From NCBI GenBank assembly GCA_029880105.1, contig JAOUPA010000003.1, forward strand, positions 1-39,258: 39,258 nucleotides of DNA, written 5' to 3'. This document shows positions 10,865 to 21,345 of the stretch, piece after piece. The translations under genes were made by a program, and so were the position numbers. Below the pieces are notes generated by a model. It saw only the letters and a program-made list of their open reading frames with translations. It was not told where the DNA came from and made no database searches. How positions within the stretch are numbered: the first letter of the stretch is position 1; every line of letters begins with the position of its first letter. Source of the stretch: Gammaproteobacteria bacterium (GTDB lineage Bacteria; Pseudomonadota; Gammaproteobacteria; SZUA-229).

Positions 10865-11422
10865 CTAGACTTCCATCAGTTCTTTTTCTTTTATTGCCAG
10901 AACTTCATCTACTTTTGCTACATAGGTATCCGTTAGTTTCTGAATTAAATCTTCTGCACGACGAGCCTCATCTTCAGTAATCTCTTTTTCTTTTAACAGA
11001 TCCTTAAAATCACTATTAGCATCACGACGTATATTACGAATTGAAATTCTGCCATTTTCCGCTTCATTTCTGACCACACGCACCAGGTCCTGGCGACGCT
11101 CCTGTGTTAGCTGAGGCATAGGAATTCGTATAAGGGTGCCCGCCGTTGCAGGATTCAAACCTAAATCCGACTTCATAATCGCCTTTTCAATTGCCTGCAC
11201 CATGGTTTTCTCCCAGGGTGAAATCATCAGCGTTCTTGCGTCTTCAACAGATACATTAGCCACCTGTGTCAAAGGTGTAGCGACACCATAGTAATCAACA
11301 GTAATATGATCGAGCAAACTGGGATGTGCACGGCCGGTACGAATTTTTGTTAGTTCAGTACGCAAAGATTCAACACTTTTACCCATACGAGTTTTTGCGT
11401 CTTCAATAATTTCGTCGATCAT
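10865..11422 (-). CDS. frr: Ribosome recycling factor
   Basis: 185 aa; [20 protein letters not shown] motif. Confidence 0.97.
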   Translation of the reverse strand: MIDEIIEDAKTRMGKSVESLRTELTKIRTGRAHPSLLDHITVDYYGVATPLTQVANVSVEDARTLMISPWEKTMVQAIEKAIMKSDLGLNPATAGTLIRIPMPQLTQERRQDLVRVVRNEAENGRISIRNIRRDANSDFKDLLKEKEITEDEARRAEDLIQKLTDTYVAKVDEVLAIKEKELMEV

Positions 11423-12153
11423 TTAGTATCTCCTATTACAACTTCAGTCCCTATAGACTGATTTACTAAAGCTTCAGGCAAAGCGCCTTCATCGTTTAAA
11501 TTAAAGATTCGTAGCGGCAGTTTATTGTCACGACATAAAACTACCGCAGTGGCATCCATGACCTGTAGATTTTGTTCTAGCACATCATCATAACTTAGCT
11601 TCTCGAAGCGCCTGGCGTCAGGATTCTTTACAGGGTCGGAATCATAAACGCCATTAACCTTGGTCGCCTTCATTATAACATCAGCTTTAATCTCAATAGC
11701 GCGTAAGCAACCGGCTGTATCGGTAGTAAAGAATGGATTACCTGTTCCTGCAGCACAGATAACGACCTGCGAATTTTCAAGATGCGCTATCGCATCACGC
11801 TGAGTAAACTCTTCACAAACTCTCGGCATTGCTAGCGCAGACATGACAACTGCTGGCTGACCAATTTTTTCCAGCGCATCCTGCATTGCCAGGCTATTCA
11901 TTACCGTCGCCAGCATTCCCATACTGTCGCCAGTAACGCGATTCATGCCAGACTGCGCCAGCCCTGCACCGCGGAAAATATTGCCACCACCGATAACTAC
12001 ACCAACTTCGACACCCATGTCGACGACTTCTTTGATTTCCCTGGCAACACGAGCAATCATAGCTGGATCAATACCATAATCCATATTACCCATGAGCGCT
12101 TCGCCACTGAGCTTGAGTAAAACTCTTTTATATAAAGTCGATTTTGTCTTCAT
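11419..12153 (-). CDS. pyrH: UMP kinase
   Basis: [15 protein letters not shown] and [13 protein letters not shown] motifs. ATG at 12153 with GGAAG Shine-Dalgarno preferred over the TTG-initiated 12177 ORF. Confidence 0.95.
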   Translation of the reverse strand: MKTKSTLYKRVLLKLSGEALMGNMDYGIDPAMIARVAREIKEVVDMGVEVGVVIGGGNIFRGAGLAQSGMNRVTGDSMGMLATVMNSLAMQDALEKIGQPAVVMSALAMPRVCEEFTQRDAIAHLENSQVVICAAGTGNPFFTTDTAGCLRAIEIKADVIMKATKVNGVYDSDPVKNPDARRFEKLSYDDVLEQNLQVMDATAVVLCRDNKLPLRIFNLNDEGALPEALVNQSIGTEVVIGDTK

Positions 12154-12174
12154 AACACTTCCAAACGGGTTACA

Positions 12175-12201
12175 CAAAAAACCGGGATATTATTCCCGGT
12201 T
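12175..12201 (-). terminator. Rho-independent terminator/attenuator between tsf and pyrH
   Basis: Perfect 8-bp arms aaccggga (12180-12187) / tcccggtt (12194-12201), loop tattat, followed on the minus strand by a U tract (TTTTTG). Confidence 0.8.
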
Positions 12202-12228
12202 CTTCGTTTGTTACATTAGCCAATCCGC

Positions 12229-13116
12229 TCAGCTGGCACCTACTTGCGCCATTACTTCATCGGCGAAGTTTTCTACTTTCTTCTCGATACCTTCACCTAC
12301 TTCGTATCTGACAAAACGGATTACTTTTGCGCCAGCATCGCTCAACAAAGCACCGACTGTTTTGTCAGGATCTTTAACAAATGGCTGACCAACCAGTGTG
12401 ATATCTGCAAGATATTTTCGAATTCTTCCATCCAGCATTTTTTCAACGATGTCAGCAGGCTTACCGCTCTCCAGCGCCTGCGCACGAAGAATTTCTTTTT
12501 CCTTCTCTAATGTTTCAGGAGAAACATTCTCTTCAGAGACACACATTGGATTACTTGCGGCGATATGCATTGCAACGTCTTTAATCAGTGCATCGCTACC
12601 ATTTTCCATTTCAACCAACACGCTCATGCGTGTTCCGTGCGCATAACTACCGAAGGCACCGTTTGATGTCTCAAGAAGCTCAAAGCGACGCACCTGAATA
12701 TTCTCACCAATCTTGGCTACCATAGCCTGACGAGTTTCTTCAATAGTGCCTTCACCTCCAGCGATAGGTAGCGCAACCAGTGCCTCTACAGAAGCTGGCT
12801 GGTTAGCCAGTGCCGTTTTAGCTACTGATGAAGCGAATGACATAAAATCATCACCACCAGAAACAAAGTCTGTTTCACAGTTAACTTCAACAATAACGGT
12901 TTTCTTGCCATCTTCACTGATTTCAATAGCAACACGGCCTTCAGCAGCAACACGGCCAGATTTCTTATCAGCCTTGGCAAGGCCAGACTTGCGCATATTT
13001 TCAATTGCTGTATCAATATTACCTTCCGCTTCCTGCAGGGCTTTTTTACATTCCATCATGCCTGAACCAGTACGCTCACGCAGCTCTTTAACCATAGACG
13101 CTGTAATCTGCATCAT
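12229..13116 (-). CDS. tsf: Elongation factor Ts
   Basis: 295 aa; [19 protein letters not shown] and [10 protein letters not shown] motifs. Confidence 0.97.
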   Translation of the reverse strand: MMQITASMVKELRERTGSGMMECKKALQEAEGNIDTAIENMRKSGLAKADKKSGRVAAEGRVAIEISEDGKKTVIVEVNCETDFVSGGDDFMSFASSVAKTALANQPASVEALVALPIAGGEGTIEETRQAMVAKIGENIQVRRFELLETSNGAFGSYAHGTRMSVLVEMENGSDALIKDVAMHIAASNPMCVSEENVSPETLEKEKEILRAQALESGKPADIVEKMLDGRIRKYLADITLVGQPFVKDPDKTVGALLSDAGAKVIRFVRYEVGEGIEKKVENFADEVMAQVGAS

Positions 13117-13173
13117 TTCACCTCTTTAGAAAAAATTAATAATCAGGGAATCAGACAGCCACTTATTAGCGGC

Positions 13174-14094
13174 TTATTCTTCATCCTTTGCAGCAGCCTT
13201 TTTCTTAGGAGCAGCTTTCTTTTTAGGCGCAGCTTTCTTTTTAGGCGCTGCCTTCTTCTTAGGTGCAGGAGCATCTGCAGCCTCTTCTGTACCAGCTTCT
13301 ACTTCCTCTTCAGCTGTTGCTACAGATGCAGCCTTTTTAGGTGCAGCCTTTTTCTTTACAGCAACTTTAGTTTTTTCTTCTGCAGCTGGCTCCTCTGCTC
13401 TTTGAATCACTGCAGCAGCACGGCCTTCAATAACTGCATCAGCCACTCCCTGTGTATACAGAAGCAGCGCTTTAATCGCATCATCATTACCAGGAATAAC
13501 GTAATCAATGCCATCAGGAGAGTTGTTTGTATCGACAATACCAAAAACAGGGATACCCAGTACATTTGCTTCCTGCACGGCAATATCTTCATGACCTACA
13601 TCGATAACAAAAACGGCATCAGGCAGGCCTTTCATATTCTTGATACCACCAAGAACTTTTTCTTTCTTTTCCATTTCGCGCTTCAGACCCAGCGCCTCTT
13701 TCTTGATCAAACGATCAAAAGATCCATTCGTTGACATTTCTTCAAGCTCGATCAGTCGCTGAATTGACTGACGAATTGTCGCAAAGTTGGTCAACATACC
13801 ACCCAACCAGCGGTGATTAACATAAGGCATACCACAACGTTCTGCTTCTTCGCCTACAATCTTGCGCGCAGCGCGTTTTGTACCAACGAAGAGGATAGTG
13901 CCTCTGTTTGATGCAATCTTGCCAAGGGCATTAATTGCGTCATTGTACATGGGCAATGTCTTTTCAAGATTGATAATATGAATTTTATTACGTGCACCAA
14001 AGATGTACTCAGACATTTTTGGATTCCAGAAACGAGTTTGGTGACCGAAGTGAACGCCTGCTTCAAGCATCAGACGCATAGATACATTTGACAT
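13174..14094 (-). CDS. rpsB: 30S ribosomal protein S2 with Lys/Ala-rich C-terminal extension
   Basis: 306 aa; [23 protein letters not shown]-terminus ends (PKKKAA)n-AKDEE. Confidence 0.97.
   Translation of the reverse strand: MSNVSMRLMLEAGVHFGHQTRFWNPKMSEYIFGARNKIHIINLEKTLPMYNDAINALGKIASNRGTILFVGTKRAARKIVGEEAERCGMPYVNHRWLGGMLTNFATIRQSIQRLIELEEMSTNGSFDRLIKKEALGLKREMEKKEKVLGGIKNMKGLPDAVFVIDVGHEDIAVQEANVLGIPVFGIVDTNNSPDGIDYVIPGNDDAIKALLLYTQGVADAVIEGRAAAVIQRAEEPAAEEKTKVAVKKKAAPKKAASVATAEEEVEAGTEEAADAPAPKKKAAPKKKAAPKKKAAPKKKAAAKDEE
13192..13263 (-). repeat. In-frame 18-bp tandem repeats encoding PKKKAA in rpsB
   Basis: Four near-identical units such as gcagctttctttttaggc (plus strand). Confidence 0.85.
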
Positions 14095-14109
14095 AATAAC
14101 TCCTAATTA

Positions 14110-14162
14110 AGGGTTAGGCCTCCATACACCCCATGCGATAACCCTCTAAATGTAATATTTAG
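14110..14162 (-). promoter_or_regulatory. Candidate rpsB (S2) 5'-leader structure
   Basis: Pairing agggtta (14110-14116)/taaccct (14139-14145), and adjacent hairpin ctaaat (14146-14151)/atttag (14157-14162), directly upstream of the rpsB ribosome-binding site. Confidence 0.5.
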
Positions 14163-14305
14163 TCGGCACCCAACCACATGTGACGGTATATGTGCGAAGT
14201 AAAATTAGATATAGTCTGTCTCAGGACAGTTGCTATACCCGGTTAATGCTCAGGTAAACCCTGAGCGCGGCGGCTTTATACCATATTGAGAACGAAGAAA
14301 CAACC

Positions 14306-14334
14306 GTTTGCGGCCTGCACAGCAGGCCACAAAC
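14306..14334. repeat. 13-bp near-perfect inverted repeat between divergent rpsB and map
   Basis: gtttgcggcctgc (14306-14318) aca gcaggccacaaac (14322-14334), one mismatch that becomes G-U in minus-strand RNA. Confidence 0.75.
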
Positions 14335-14369
14335 ATATGATAACATATTGATTAATAAAGAATTATATC

Positions 14370-15137
14370 GTGAACATACAGATAAAAAATAAACAGGAAA
14401 TTGAAAAAATGCGCATCGCTGGCCGGCTGGCTGGTGAAGTCCTGCAAATGATCCGCCCCTACGTCAAGGCTGGCATTACAACCAATGAACTCGACAAAAT
14501 CTGTCACGACTACATTGTTGACGTGCAAAATGCCATTCCAGCACCACTGAATTACCACGGATTTCCAAAATCTATCTGTACCTCGGTCAACCACCAGGTC
14601 TGCCACGGTATTCCCAGCGATAAAAAGCTCAAGAATGGCGATATCATCAATATCGACATCACGGTGATCAAAGACGAGTTCCACGGTGATACCAGCAAGA
14701 TGTTTTTTATTGGAGAACCCCCGATCAAGGCCGCTCGCGTATCACAGGTCGCCCTGGACTGCCTGAAACTGGGTATCGAACAGGTCAAACCCGGCGCACA
14801 TCTGGGTGACATTGGCCACGTCATTCAGCAGCATGCCGAATCAAATAACTGTACCGTAGTCAGGGAATACTGCGGTCATGGCATCGGTCGCAGCTTCCAT
14901 GAAGAACCACAGGTACTGCATTACGGTAAAGCTGGCACCGGTGTACAACTCGAACCCGGAATGATCTTTACCATCGAACCAATGATTAATGCTGGAAAAC
15001 GCAACGTAAAACTACTCAATGATAACTGGACGGTGGTCACCAAGGACCATAGTCCATCAGCACAGTGGGAACACACTATCCTGGTTACAGAGACCGGTTA
15101 CGAAGTTCTGACCCAATGTCCCGGGGATGAAATCTAA
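14370..15137 (+). CDS. map: Type I methionine aminopeptidase
   Basis: 255 aa from GTG; CHGIPSDKKLKNGDIINIDITV, EYCGHGIGRSFHEEPQVLHYG motifs. Confidence 0.97.
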   Translation: MNIQIKNKQEIEKMRIAGRLAGEVLQMIRPYVKAGITTNELDKICHDYIVDVQNAIPAPLNYHGFPKSICTSVNHQVCHGIPSDKKLKNGDIINIDITVIKDEFHGDTSKMFFIGEPPIKAARVSQVALDCLKLGIEQVKPGAHLGDIGHVIQQHAESNNCTVVREYCGHGIGRSFHEEPQVLHYGKAGTGVQLEPGMIFTIEPMINAGKRNVKLLNDNWTVVTKDHSPSAQWEHTILVTETGYEVLTQCPGDEI

Positions 15138-15148
15138 TCCATTTCGAT

Positions 15149-17833
15149 ATGACATATCATCGATATTACGATTCTATGGCTGATCAAATCGATCAATTGG
15201 TCGATTTAACCAGGCTGAAAACAGCACTGGAAAAAAAACCTGCGGACATCCTTACCGAGCTAAAGCAAGCAGTATCGGATACCAATACAGGATTAAAAAA
15301 ACTGTACCAGAGTGGTACAGAGGTTGAAGCCATTGTTTTTGGCCGAGCACACCTTGTTGATCAACTACTGATTATCGTTTTCGAACATCTATTTCATGAT
15401 ATTCACCAGAATATCTCACTCGTGGCTGTTGGTGGTTATGGACGAGGTGAACTGCACCCTGCTTCTGATGTCGATTTAATGCTGCTACTCGATGATGAAG
15501 AAAATGAGCAGACCAAAGACGCACTCGAACGTTTCCTGACCCTGTTATGGGATAGCCGATTAGAAATCGGCCACAGTGTTAGAACACTCAAGGAGTGTAT
15601 TACGGAAGCTGAAAAAGATATAACTGTTGCCACCAACATTATGGAAGCGCGTCTACTTTGTGGTGATAAAAATCTTTTCGAACAAATGAAGTCCGAAACC
15701 GGACCGGATTCGATCTGGGATAACCAGTCGTATTTTCAGGCCAAGCTTCAAGAACAGCTGCAACGTAGCGGCAAATTCAATGACACTGCATACAGCCTTG
15801 AACCCAATATCAAGGAAAGCCGTGGTGGCCTACGTGATATTCAGATGATTGGCTGGGTTGCCAAGCGCCACTTCAATACGGAAAGCATGCAAGGGCTAGT
15901 GGAAAAAAACTTTTTACAACAAAAGGAATTAAATGACCTGCTCGATGGACAGCACCTGCTCTGGCGAATCCGCTGTAGCCTGCATTACCTAGCTGGTCGC
16001 CGCGAAGATCGACTACTGTTTGACTACCAACGTGACCTGGCCTATGAATTTGGCTTCAAGGATGATGAGAACAATCGCAACAATCAGGCCATCGAACAAT
16101 TCATGCAGCAATATTACCGAACGGTAATAAAACTTGAGCGACTCAATGAGATGCTGCTGCAATTATTCAGGGAGGCAATACTGTATGCCAATGAAGAATG
16201 TGTGCCTGTCATCATTAATGATGTATTCCAGACTCGTCATGGGTATCTGGAAACACGTGATGAAAATATCTTTAAAAGTGAGCCGGCCACACTACTCGCA
16301 CTCTTCTTCATAATGCAGGAACACCCTGAAATTCAGGGAGTGCGTGCCGAAACCATACGTCTTATTCGCGAACACAGTTACCTGATCAATGATGAGTTCA
16401 GGGCCTCAAATACCGCTAAAAACTTGTTCATAAAAATCATCAGCAATAGCCGCGGTGTTACCCATGAACTCAGAAGAATGAATCGCTACGGTATTCTCGC
16501 CGCCTACATTCCCGCTTTTGATTCTATTGTTGGCAGAATGCAATATGATTTATTTCATGCTTACACGGTAGATCAACACACCTTATTTTTGATTCGAAAT
16601 TTACGCCGGTTTTCCGTGCCCGAATTCTGCCACGAATTCCCGCTGGCCAGCGGCATCTTCCACCACCTGAAAAGACCCGAACTGCTTTATCTCGCTGGAT
16701 TATTCCATGATATAGCCAAAGGCAGGCAGGGCGACCATGCCATTCTTGGCGCCGAAGATGCACTGGCCTTTTGCATCAACCACAACATGAAACCCAATGA
16801 CGCTGAACTCGTCAGTTGGCTGGTTCGTCATCACCTGACCATGTCGATGACAGCCCAGCGCAAGGATATCAGCGACCCGGATGTTATCCGGGATTTTGCA
16901 GAAACCGTCCGTAATATTCCACGGCTTGATTATCTCTACCTGCTTACTATTTCTGATATTCGAGCAACCAATCCAAATCAATGGAATAGCTGGAAAGACA
17001 ATCTGCTCATCGAGCTTTACAACAAAACAGCTGCAGTATTACGCATTGGTCTTGAGGCACAAGCAGACAAACTGGAAAACATACAGCTAAACCAGACGGA
17101 TGCCCTGCGCATGCTTGATCTCAAGGGCGTGAGCAATCATCAGGCACACAAGATATGGAAGAACCTTAACAACGAATATTTCCTTCGACACACACCCGGT
17201 GAAATTGTCTGGCATACACAGCTGATATTTAATAAAGAACCAAACTCTGGCCCATTGGTAAAGACCCGTATCAATAACCAGTCAGAAAGCCTTGAACTTT
17301 TTGTCTACACGCCTTCCAGAGAAGGCATCTTTGCAACCGTAGTTAATTCAGTCGGACAGCTTGGTCTCGATATCGTCAGCGCTGAAGTGGTTGACTGCAA
17401 AAATGATTACGCACTCGAGACGTTCAAAATTATTTCTGACAACTACACACTCGACGTACTGGAACACAGCGTCAATGAAATGCTGCCAGATCTATGCAGG
17501 AAACTTTCAGACAAAGAAACCCGATTTACCGAAACCAGCCAGGCCACACCACGATCACACCGCCACTTTGATATACCCACCATTATCAACTTTGAAAAAA
17601 CCAAAGAGCCAAAAACTGTACGCATCCATATTGATACTGTCGACCGCCCTGGTGTACTGACCAATATCGCCCGGGCATTTATTGATTGCGACATCGATAT
17701 TCTTAGTGCGAAGATATCGACTGCTGGTGAAAAAGCGCTTGATTATTTTGATATTCGTCACAAGGACACCCGCAAAATACTCGACGAGGCCTTGCAGGAA
17801 AAACTAAAATCAACCTTACTCAATTATTTATAA
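15149..17833 (+). CDS. glnD: Bifunctional [protein-PII] uridylyltransferase/uridylyl-removing enzyme
   Basis: 894 aa; NT domain GGYGRGELHPASDVDLMLL, HD domain LFHDIAKGRQGDH, two C-terminal ACT domains. Confidence 0.97.
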   Translation: MTYHRYYDSMADQIDQLVDLTRLKTALEKKPADILTELKQAVSDTNTGLKKLYQSGTEVEAIVFGRAHLVDQLLIIVFEHLFHDIHQNISLVAVGGYGRGELHPASDVDLMLLLDDEENEQTKDALERFLTLLWDSRLEIGHSVRTLKECITEAEKDITVATNIMEARLLCGDKNLFEQMKSETGPDSIWDNQSYFQAKLQEQLQRSGKFNDTAYSLEPNIKESRGGLRDIQMIGWVAKRHFNTESMQGLVEKNFLQQKELNDLLDGQHLLWRIRCSLHYLAGRREDRLLFDYQRDLAYEFGFKDDENNRNNQAIEQFMQQYYRTVIKLERLNEMLLQLFREAILYANEECVPVIINDVFQTRHGYLETRDENIFKSEPATLLALFFIMQEHPEIQGVRAETIRLIREHSYLINDEFRASNTAKNLFIKIISNSRGVTHELRRMNRYGILAAYIPAFDSIVGRMQYDLFHAYTVDQHTLFLIRNLRRFSVPEFCHEFPLASGIFHHLKRPELLYLAGLFHDIAKGRQGDHAILGAEDALAFCINHNMKPNDAELVSWLVRHHLTMSMTAQRKDISDPDVIRDFAETVRNIPRLDYLYLLTISDIRATNPNQWNSWKDNLLIELYNKTAAVLRIGLEAQADKLENIQLNQTDALRMLDLKGVSNHQAHKIWKNLNNEYFLRHTPGEIVWHTQLIFNKEPNSGPLVKTRINNQSESLELFVYTPSREGIFATVVNSVGQLGLDIVSAEVVDCKNDYALETFKIISDNYTLDVLEHSVNEMLPDLCRKLSDKETRFTETSQATPRSHRHFDIPTIINFEKTKEPKTVRIHIDTVDRPGVLTNIARAFIDCDIDILSAKISTAGEKALDYFDIRHKDTRKILDEALQEKLKSTLLNYL

Positions 17834-17840
17834 CAATAAA

Positions 17841-18968
17841 ATGTCAGACACACTAGATCTCGCCAAAGCACTTATCTCTCGCCCTTCAGTTACGCCAGAT
17901 GACCAGGGCTGTCAGTCTTTAATCGCTGATTATCTTGCACCTCTTGGTTTCAATATCGAACCAATGAAGTTTGGCGACGTCAATAATCTCTGGGCAAGAT
18001 TTGGCAGCGAAGGCCCACTATTTGTCTTTGCCGGTCACACTGATGTTGTTCCCACCGGGCCTGTCGCTCGCTGGTCACACCCACCGTTTGAACCAACGAT
18101 TATCGACGATACCCTCTATGGCCGAGGTGCTGCCGATATGAAAAGCAGTATCGCCGCCATGATGGTGGCCTGCAGAGATTTGATCAAATCGGGCACCCCC
18201 ATCAAAGGCTCTATTGGATTTCTCATTACCAGTGACGAAGAAGGTCCAGCCCACGATGGCACGGTTCGCGTCATCGAGACACTTGAAACACGTAATGAAA
18301 AAATCAAATGGTGCCTGGTCGGTGAACCTTCATGCACAAACAAAATCGGTGATGTCATCAAAAATGGACGACGTGGTTCAATTTCAGGCACACTCACCAT
18401 TCATGGCCTACAGGGGCACATTGCCTACCCTTATCTGGCCAGCAACCCAATTCACCTGTTCAGTCCTGCACTCAATGAACTGGTATCAGAACACTGGGAC
18501 AATGGTAATGAGTTTTTCCCACCAACCTCCTTCCAGATATCTAATATTAATGCGGGTACTGGCGCCACTAACGTCATACCCGGTGACCTCGTTGTACAGT
18601 TCAACCTGCGCTTCTCAACTGAACTCAAACATACCGATATCCAGTCTCGTATCGAGAATATACTGAATAAATATGATTTCAAGTACACACTAAACTGGGA
18701 GCTGTCCGGTCAGGCATTCCTGACACCGAGTGGCGAACTGGTCGATGCAGCACGAGAGGCCATCAAACAGATTTGCGACATTGATACTGAGCTGTCAACC
18801 GCAGGTGGAACCTCTGATGGCCGCTTTATTGCACCAACTGGTGCACAGGTAGTGGAGATCGGCCCGCTGAATGAGAGCATTCACAAGATTGATGAAAATA
18901 TTAATATTAAAGATCTAGAAAAATTAACCGAAATATACAAAAACATCCTTATCACATTGATGACATAA
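17841..18968 (+). CDS. dapE: Succinyl-diaminopimelate desuccinylase
   Basis: 375 aa; FAGHTDVVPTGP, GRGAADMKSS, TSDEEGPA motifs. Confidence 0.97.
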   Translation: MSDTLDLAKALISRPSVTPDDQGCQSLIADYLAPLGFNIEPMKFGDVNNLWARFGSEGPLFVFAGHTDVVPTGPVARWSHPPFEPTIIDDTLYGRGAADMKSSIAAMMVACRDLIKSGTPIKGSIGFLITSDEEGPAHDGTVRVIETLETRNEKIKWCLVGEPSCTNKIGDVIKNGRRGSISGTLTIHGLQGHIAYPYLASNPIHLFSPALNELVSEHWDNGNEFFPPTSFQISNINAGTGATNVIPGDLVVQFNLRFSTELKHTDIQSRIENILNKYDFKYTLNWELSGQAFLTPSGELVDAAREAIKQICDIDTELSTAGGTSDGRFIAPTGAQVVEIGPLNESIHKIDENINIKDLEKLTEIYKNILITLMT

Positions 18969-18989
18969 AAACGTCATCTGGAGACACAC

Positions 18990-19373
18990 ATGAACCTCGA
19001 AAAAGTCGTATTCAGTTTCTTTATGATACTGGCACTAACACTGAACTTCGGTTTCTTCTATGGTGAAGTCGCCAACCCGGACCATCACAATATCTACGAA
19101 TTATTTGCTGTCATTGTCATCAACCTTATCGCCACTGTACTTAAATTTGGCGATCGATCACAACTCGGCGCCATGTTGCTGGCGACCAGTCTCGTTGCCG
19201 TTGCTCAATTAATATCTGCCTCTATTGTCTGGACCTTTGCAGTACATGTTCAGGAGACAGGGTTGACACCTACAGTTGTAGCAACCATCGTCTCACTCAG
19301 CGGCGGCGCCTTTCTTGCCAATATCATCTCCGTTATTTTATTGATGATTGAAGCCGCCATGCTCCGTCACTAA
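18990..19373 (+). CDS. Small multipass membrane protein, probably DUF6394 family
   Basis: 127 aa, about four hydrophobic segments; directly upstream of the channel gene on the same strand. Confidence 0.7.
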   Translation: MNLEKVVFSFFMILALTLNFGFFYGEVANPDHHNIYELFAVIVINLIATVLKFGDRSQLGAMLLATSLVAVAQLISASIVWTFAVHVQETGLTPTVVATIVSLSGGAFLANIISVILLMIEAAMLRH

Positions 19374-19385
19374 GAGCCGACTGCC

Positions 19386-21161
19386 ATGAACATGGTGACA
19401 TCAATGATTCTGCGGCGCATGCGCACGCCGTTTTTATTATTGATTAGTGTTTATGCCATCGCCATTCTCGGCATGGTACTCATTCCTGGCGTTGATGATC
19501 AGGGCAATGCCTGGCGCATGAGCTTTTTCCACGCCTTTTATTTTGTCAGCTTCACCGCAACAACTATTGGCTTTGGCGAAATACCCTATGCGCTCACTGA
19601 TGCACAACGTCTATGGGCGCTGGTCACCGTATATTCAACCGTCATTGCCTGGTTTTATGCCCTCGGTAAAATTCTAGGCCTCATTCAGGACAAGGCCTTC
19701 AAACAGGCTGTTACCCAGCATAGATTTAAAAGAGATATCCAGAAATTACATCAGCCCTTTTACCTGATATGCGGTTTTGGTGAAACCGGCAATGCCATGG
19801 TCAACTCACTCACGGAAGAGCACTACAGGACCGTGGTTGTTGAATACGATGAAGAAAACTTAAACAGGCTCAATCTTAATGAACTCAAGGAATATGTCCC
19901 TAGCATCGCAGGTGATGCCTCAGAGCCACACATCCTGGAACTGGCAGGTATTCGTCACCCCATGTGCCAGGGAGTTATTGCAGTCACCGCGTCCGACGAA
20001 ACCAACCTGAAAATCGCCATCACCAGTAAATTACTGCACCCTGATATCAAGGTTGCCTGTAGATCTGAATTTAAGGATATCGAAGAAAATATGCTGTCAT
20101 TCGGTACAGACCAGGTCGTCAATCCTTATGAGACCTTTGCCGAAATATTTGGCATGCTGACCCATTCAACCTCATTGCACCTTATTAATGACTGGCTCAC
20201 CGGCGCACCTAACACCAGGCTCAGCGACCCCGTATACCTGACTGAAGGCCCATGGATACTCTGTGGCTATGGCCGTTTTGGCCGCGAGCTATATAAACAT
20301 CTTCAGTCAAAAAATATATCGACCGTTGTTATCGACCCCAATAAATCCCTGAAAGAAGAATTTGATTTAAATGAGGATGAGAACAGATTTATTATTGGCA
20401 CCGGCACCGACCAGAAAACATTGATGCAGGCCGGCATACAATCTGCCGCGGGACTCATCGCCGGCTCTGACAACGACTCCAACAACCTCTCCATTATTAT
20501 GACGGCACTTGAAATCAATGAAAAAGTTTTCTGCATCGCCAGGCAGAACAAATGGAACAACCATATCCTGTACCACTCACTCGAAGACCAGCATAAGTCA
20601 GCCGACAACCCAATTAATTTTTTAATCATGCACCCGCGCGAAATTATCGCCAGAAAAATTCGCACCTTCTTTCTCACTCCCCTGCTGGATAGATTTTTGG
20701 GCATTGCGCGTCAACAGAGCTGTGAATGGTCAAACATCATGATCAGCCGTCTAAGCGCCATCGTCGGTGATTCCAGGCCGCATGTGTGGTCTGCAACCAT
20801 CAACAAAAAAACAGCCCCGGCTGTAACCCAGTCATTAAGATATGGTCGAATAATCACCATATCTCACCTGACGCAAGATCCCGGCGACCGTAATGCAAAA
20901 CTACGCTGTGTGCCACTACTGTTAATTCGTGAAGGACAGGAAATTCTGCTGCCTGATGACGACCTTGAGATTAAAATTGGTGACGAACTACTGTTCTGCG
21001 GTACGCATCAGGTAAAAGATAATATGCACTGGACACTCAGGGTTATGCGCAGCCTGAACTATGTAATGAGCTTTCGAGATGAACCAGAATCTTATATCTG
21101 GCGGCTTTACTATCATTATCGTAATACTTCGGAGCGCCGAAAAAGAACTCGAAAAAAATGA
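19386..21161 (+). CDS. K+ channel-like protein with two RCK/TrkA-N domains
   Basis: 591 aa; 2TM pore with TATTIGFGE filter-like motif, then two Rossmann motifs (CGFGETGNAM, CGYGRFGREL) and a TrkA-C-like C-terminus. Confidence 0.85.
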   Translation: MNMVTSMILRRMRTPFLLLISVYAIAILGMVLIPGVDDQGNAWRMSFFHAFYFVSFTATTIGFGEIPYALTDAQRLWALVTVYSTVIAWFYALGKILGLIQDKAFKQAVTQHRFKRDIQKLHQPFYLICGFGETGNAMVNSLTEEHYRTVVVEYDEENLNRLNLNELKEYVPSIAGDASEPHILELAGIRHPMCQGVIAVTASDETNLKIAITSKLLHPDIKVACRSEFKDIEENMLSFGTDQVVNPYETFAEIFGMLTHSTSLHLINDWLTGAPNTRLSDPVYLTEGPWILCGYGRFGRELYKHLQSKNISTVVIDPNKSLKEEFDLNEDENRFIIGTGTDQKTLMQAGIQSAAGLIAGSDNDSNNLSIIMTALEINEKVFCIARQNKWNNHILYHSLEDQHKSADNPINFLIMHPREIIARKIRTFFLTPLLDRFLGIARQQSCEWSNIMISRLSAIVGDSRPHVWSATINKKTAPAVTQSLRYGRIITISHLTQDPGDRNAKLRCVPLLLIREGQEILLPDDDLEIKIGDELLFCGTHQVKDNMHWTLRVMRSLNYVMSFRDEPESYIWRLYYHYRNTSERRKRTRKK

Positions 21162-21230
21162 GCGACGTTGCTAATTTCACAGGAAAAATGCAATAGAACT
21201 GAAATCAATGTAATATTCGCACCTATTCAC

Positions 21231-21307
21231 GCCCCGGTAGCTCAGCAGGATAGAGCATCCCCCTCCTAAGGGGAAGGTCACACGTTCGAATCGTGTTCGG
21301 GGCGCCA
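21231..21307 (+). tRNA. tRNA-Arg (anticodon CCT)
   Basis: Cloverleaf folds by hand: acceptor gccccgg/tcggggc, anticodon stem tcccc/gggga with loop ctCCTaa, T-arm acacg-ttcgaat-cgtgt, encoded CCA. Confidence 0.95.
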
Positions 21308-21345
21308 CTTATTCAACCATTTTCACTACATTTAGGAATATCATC

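Noticed and set aside
12154-12177. Upstream TTG start for pyrH (MCNPFGSV...)
   Set aside because: It overlaps the U tract of the tsf terminator; the ATG at 12153 has a good Shine-Dalgarno and matches the usual PyrH N-terminus.
13192-13263. Short tandem repeat considered as a CRISPR-like or mobile repeat
   Set aside because: 18-bp contiguous units without spacers, in frame with rpsB and encoding PKKKAA.
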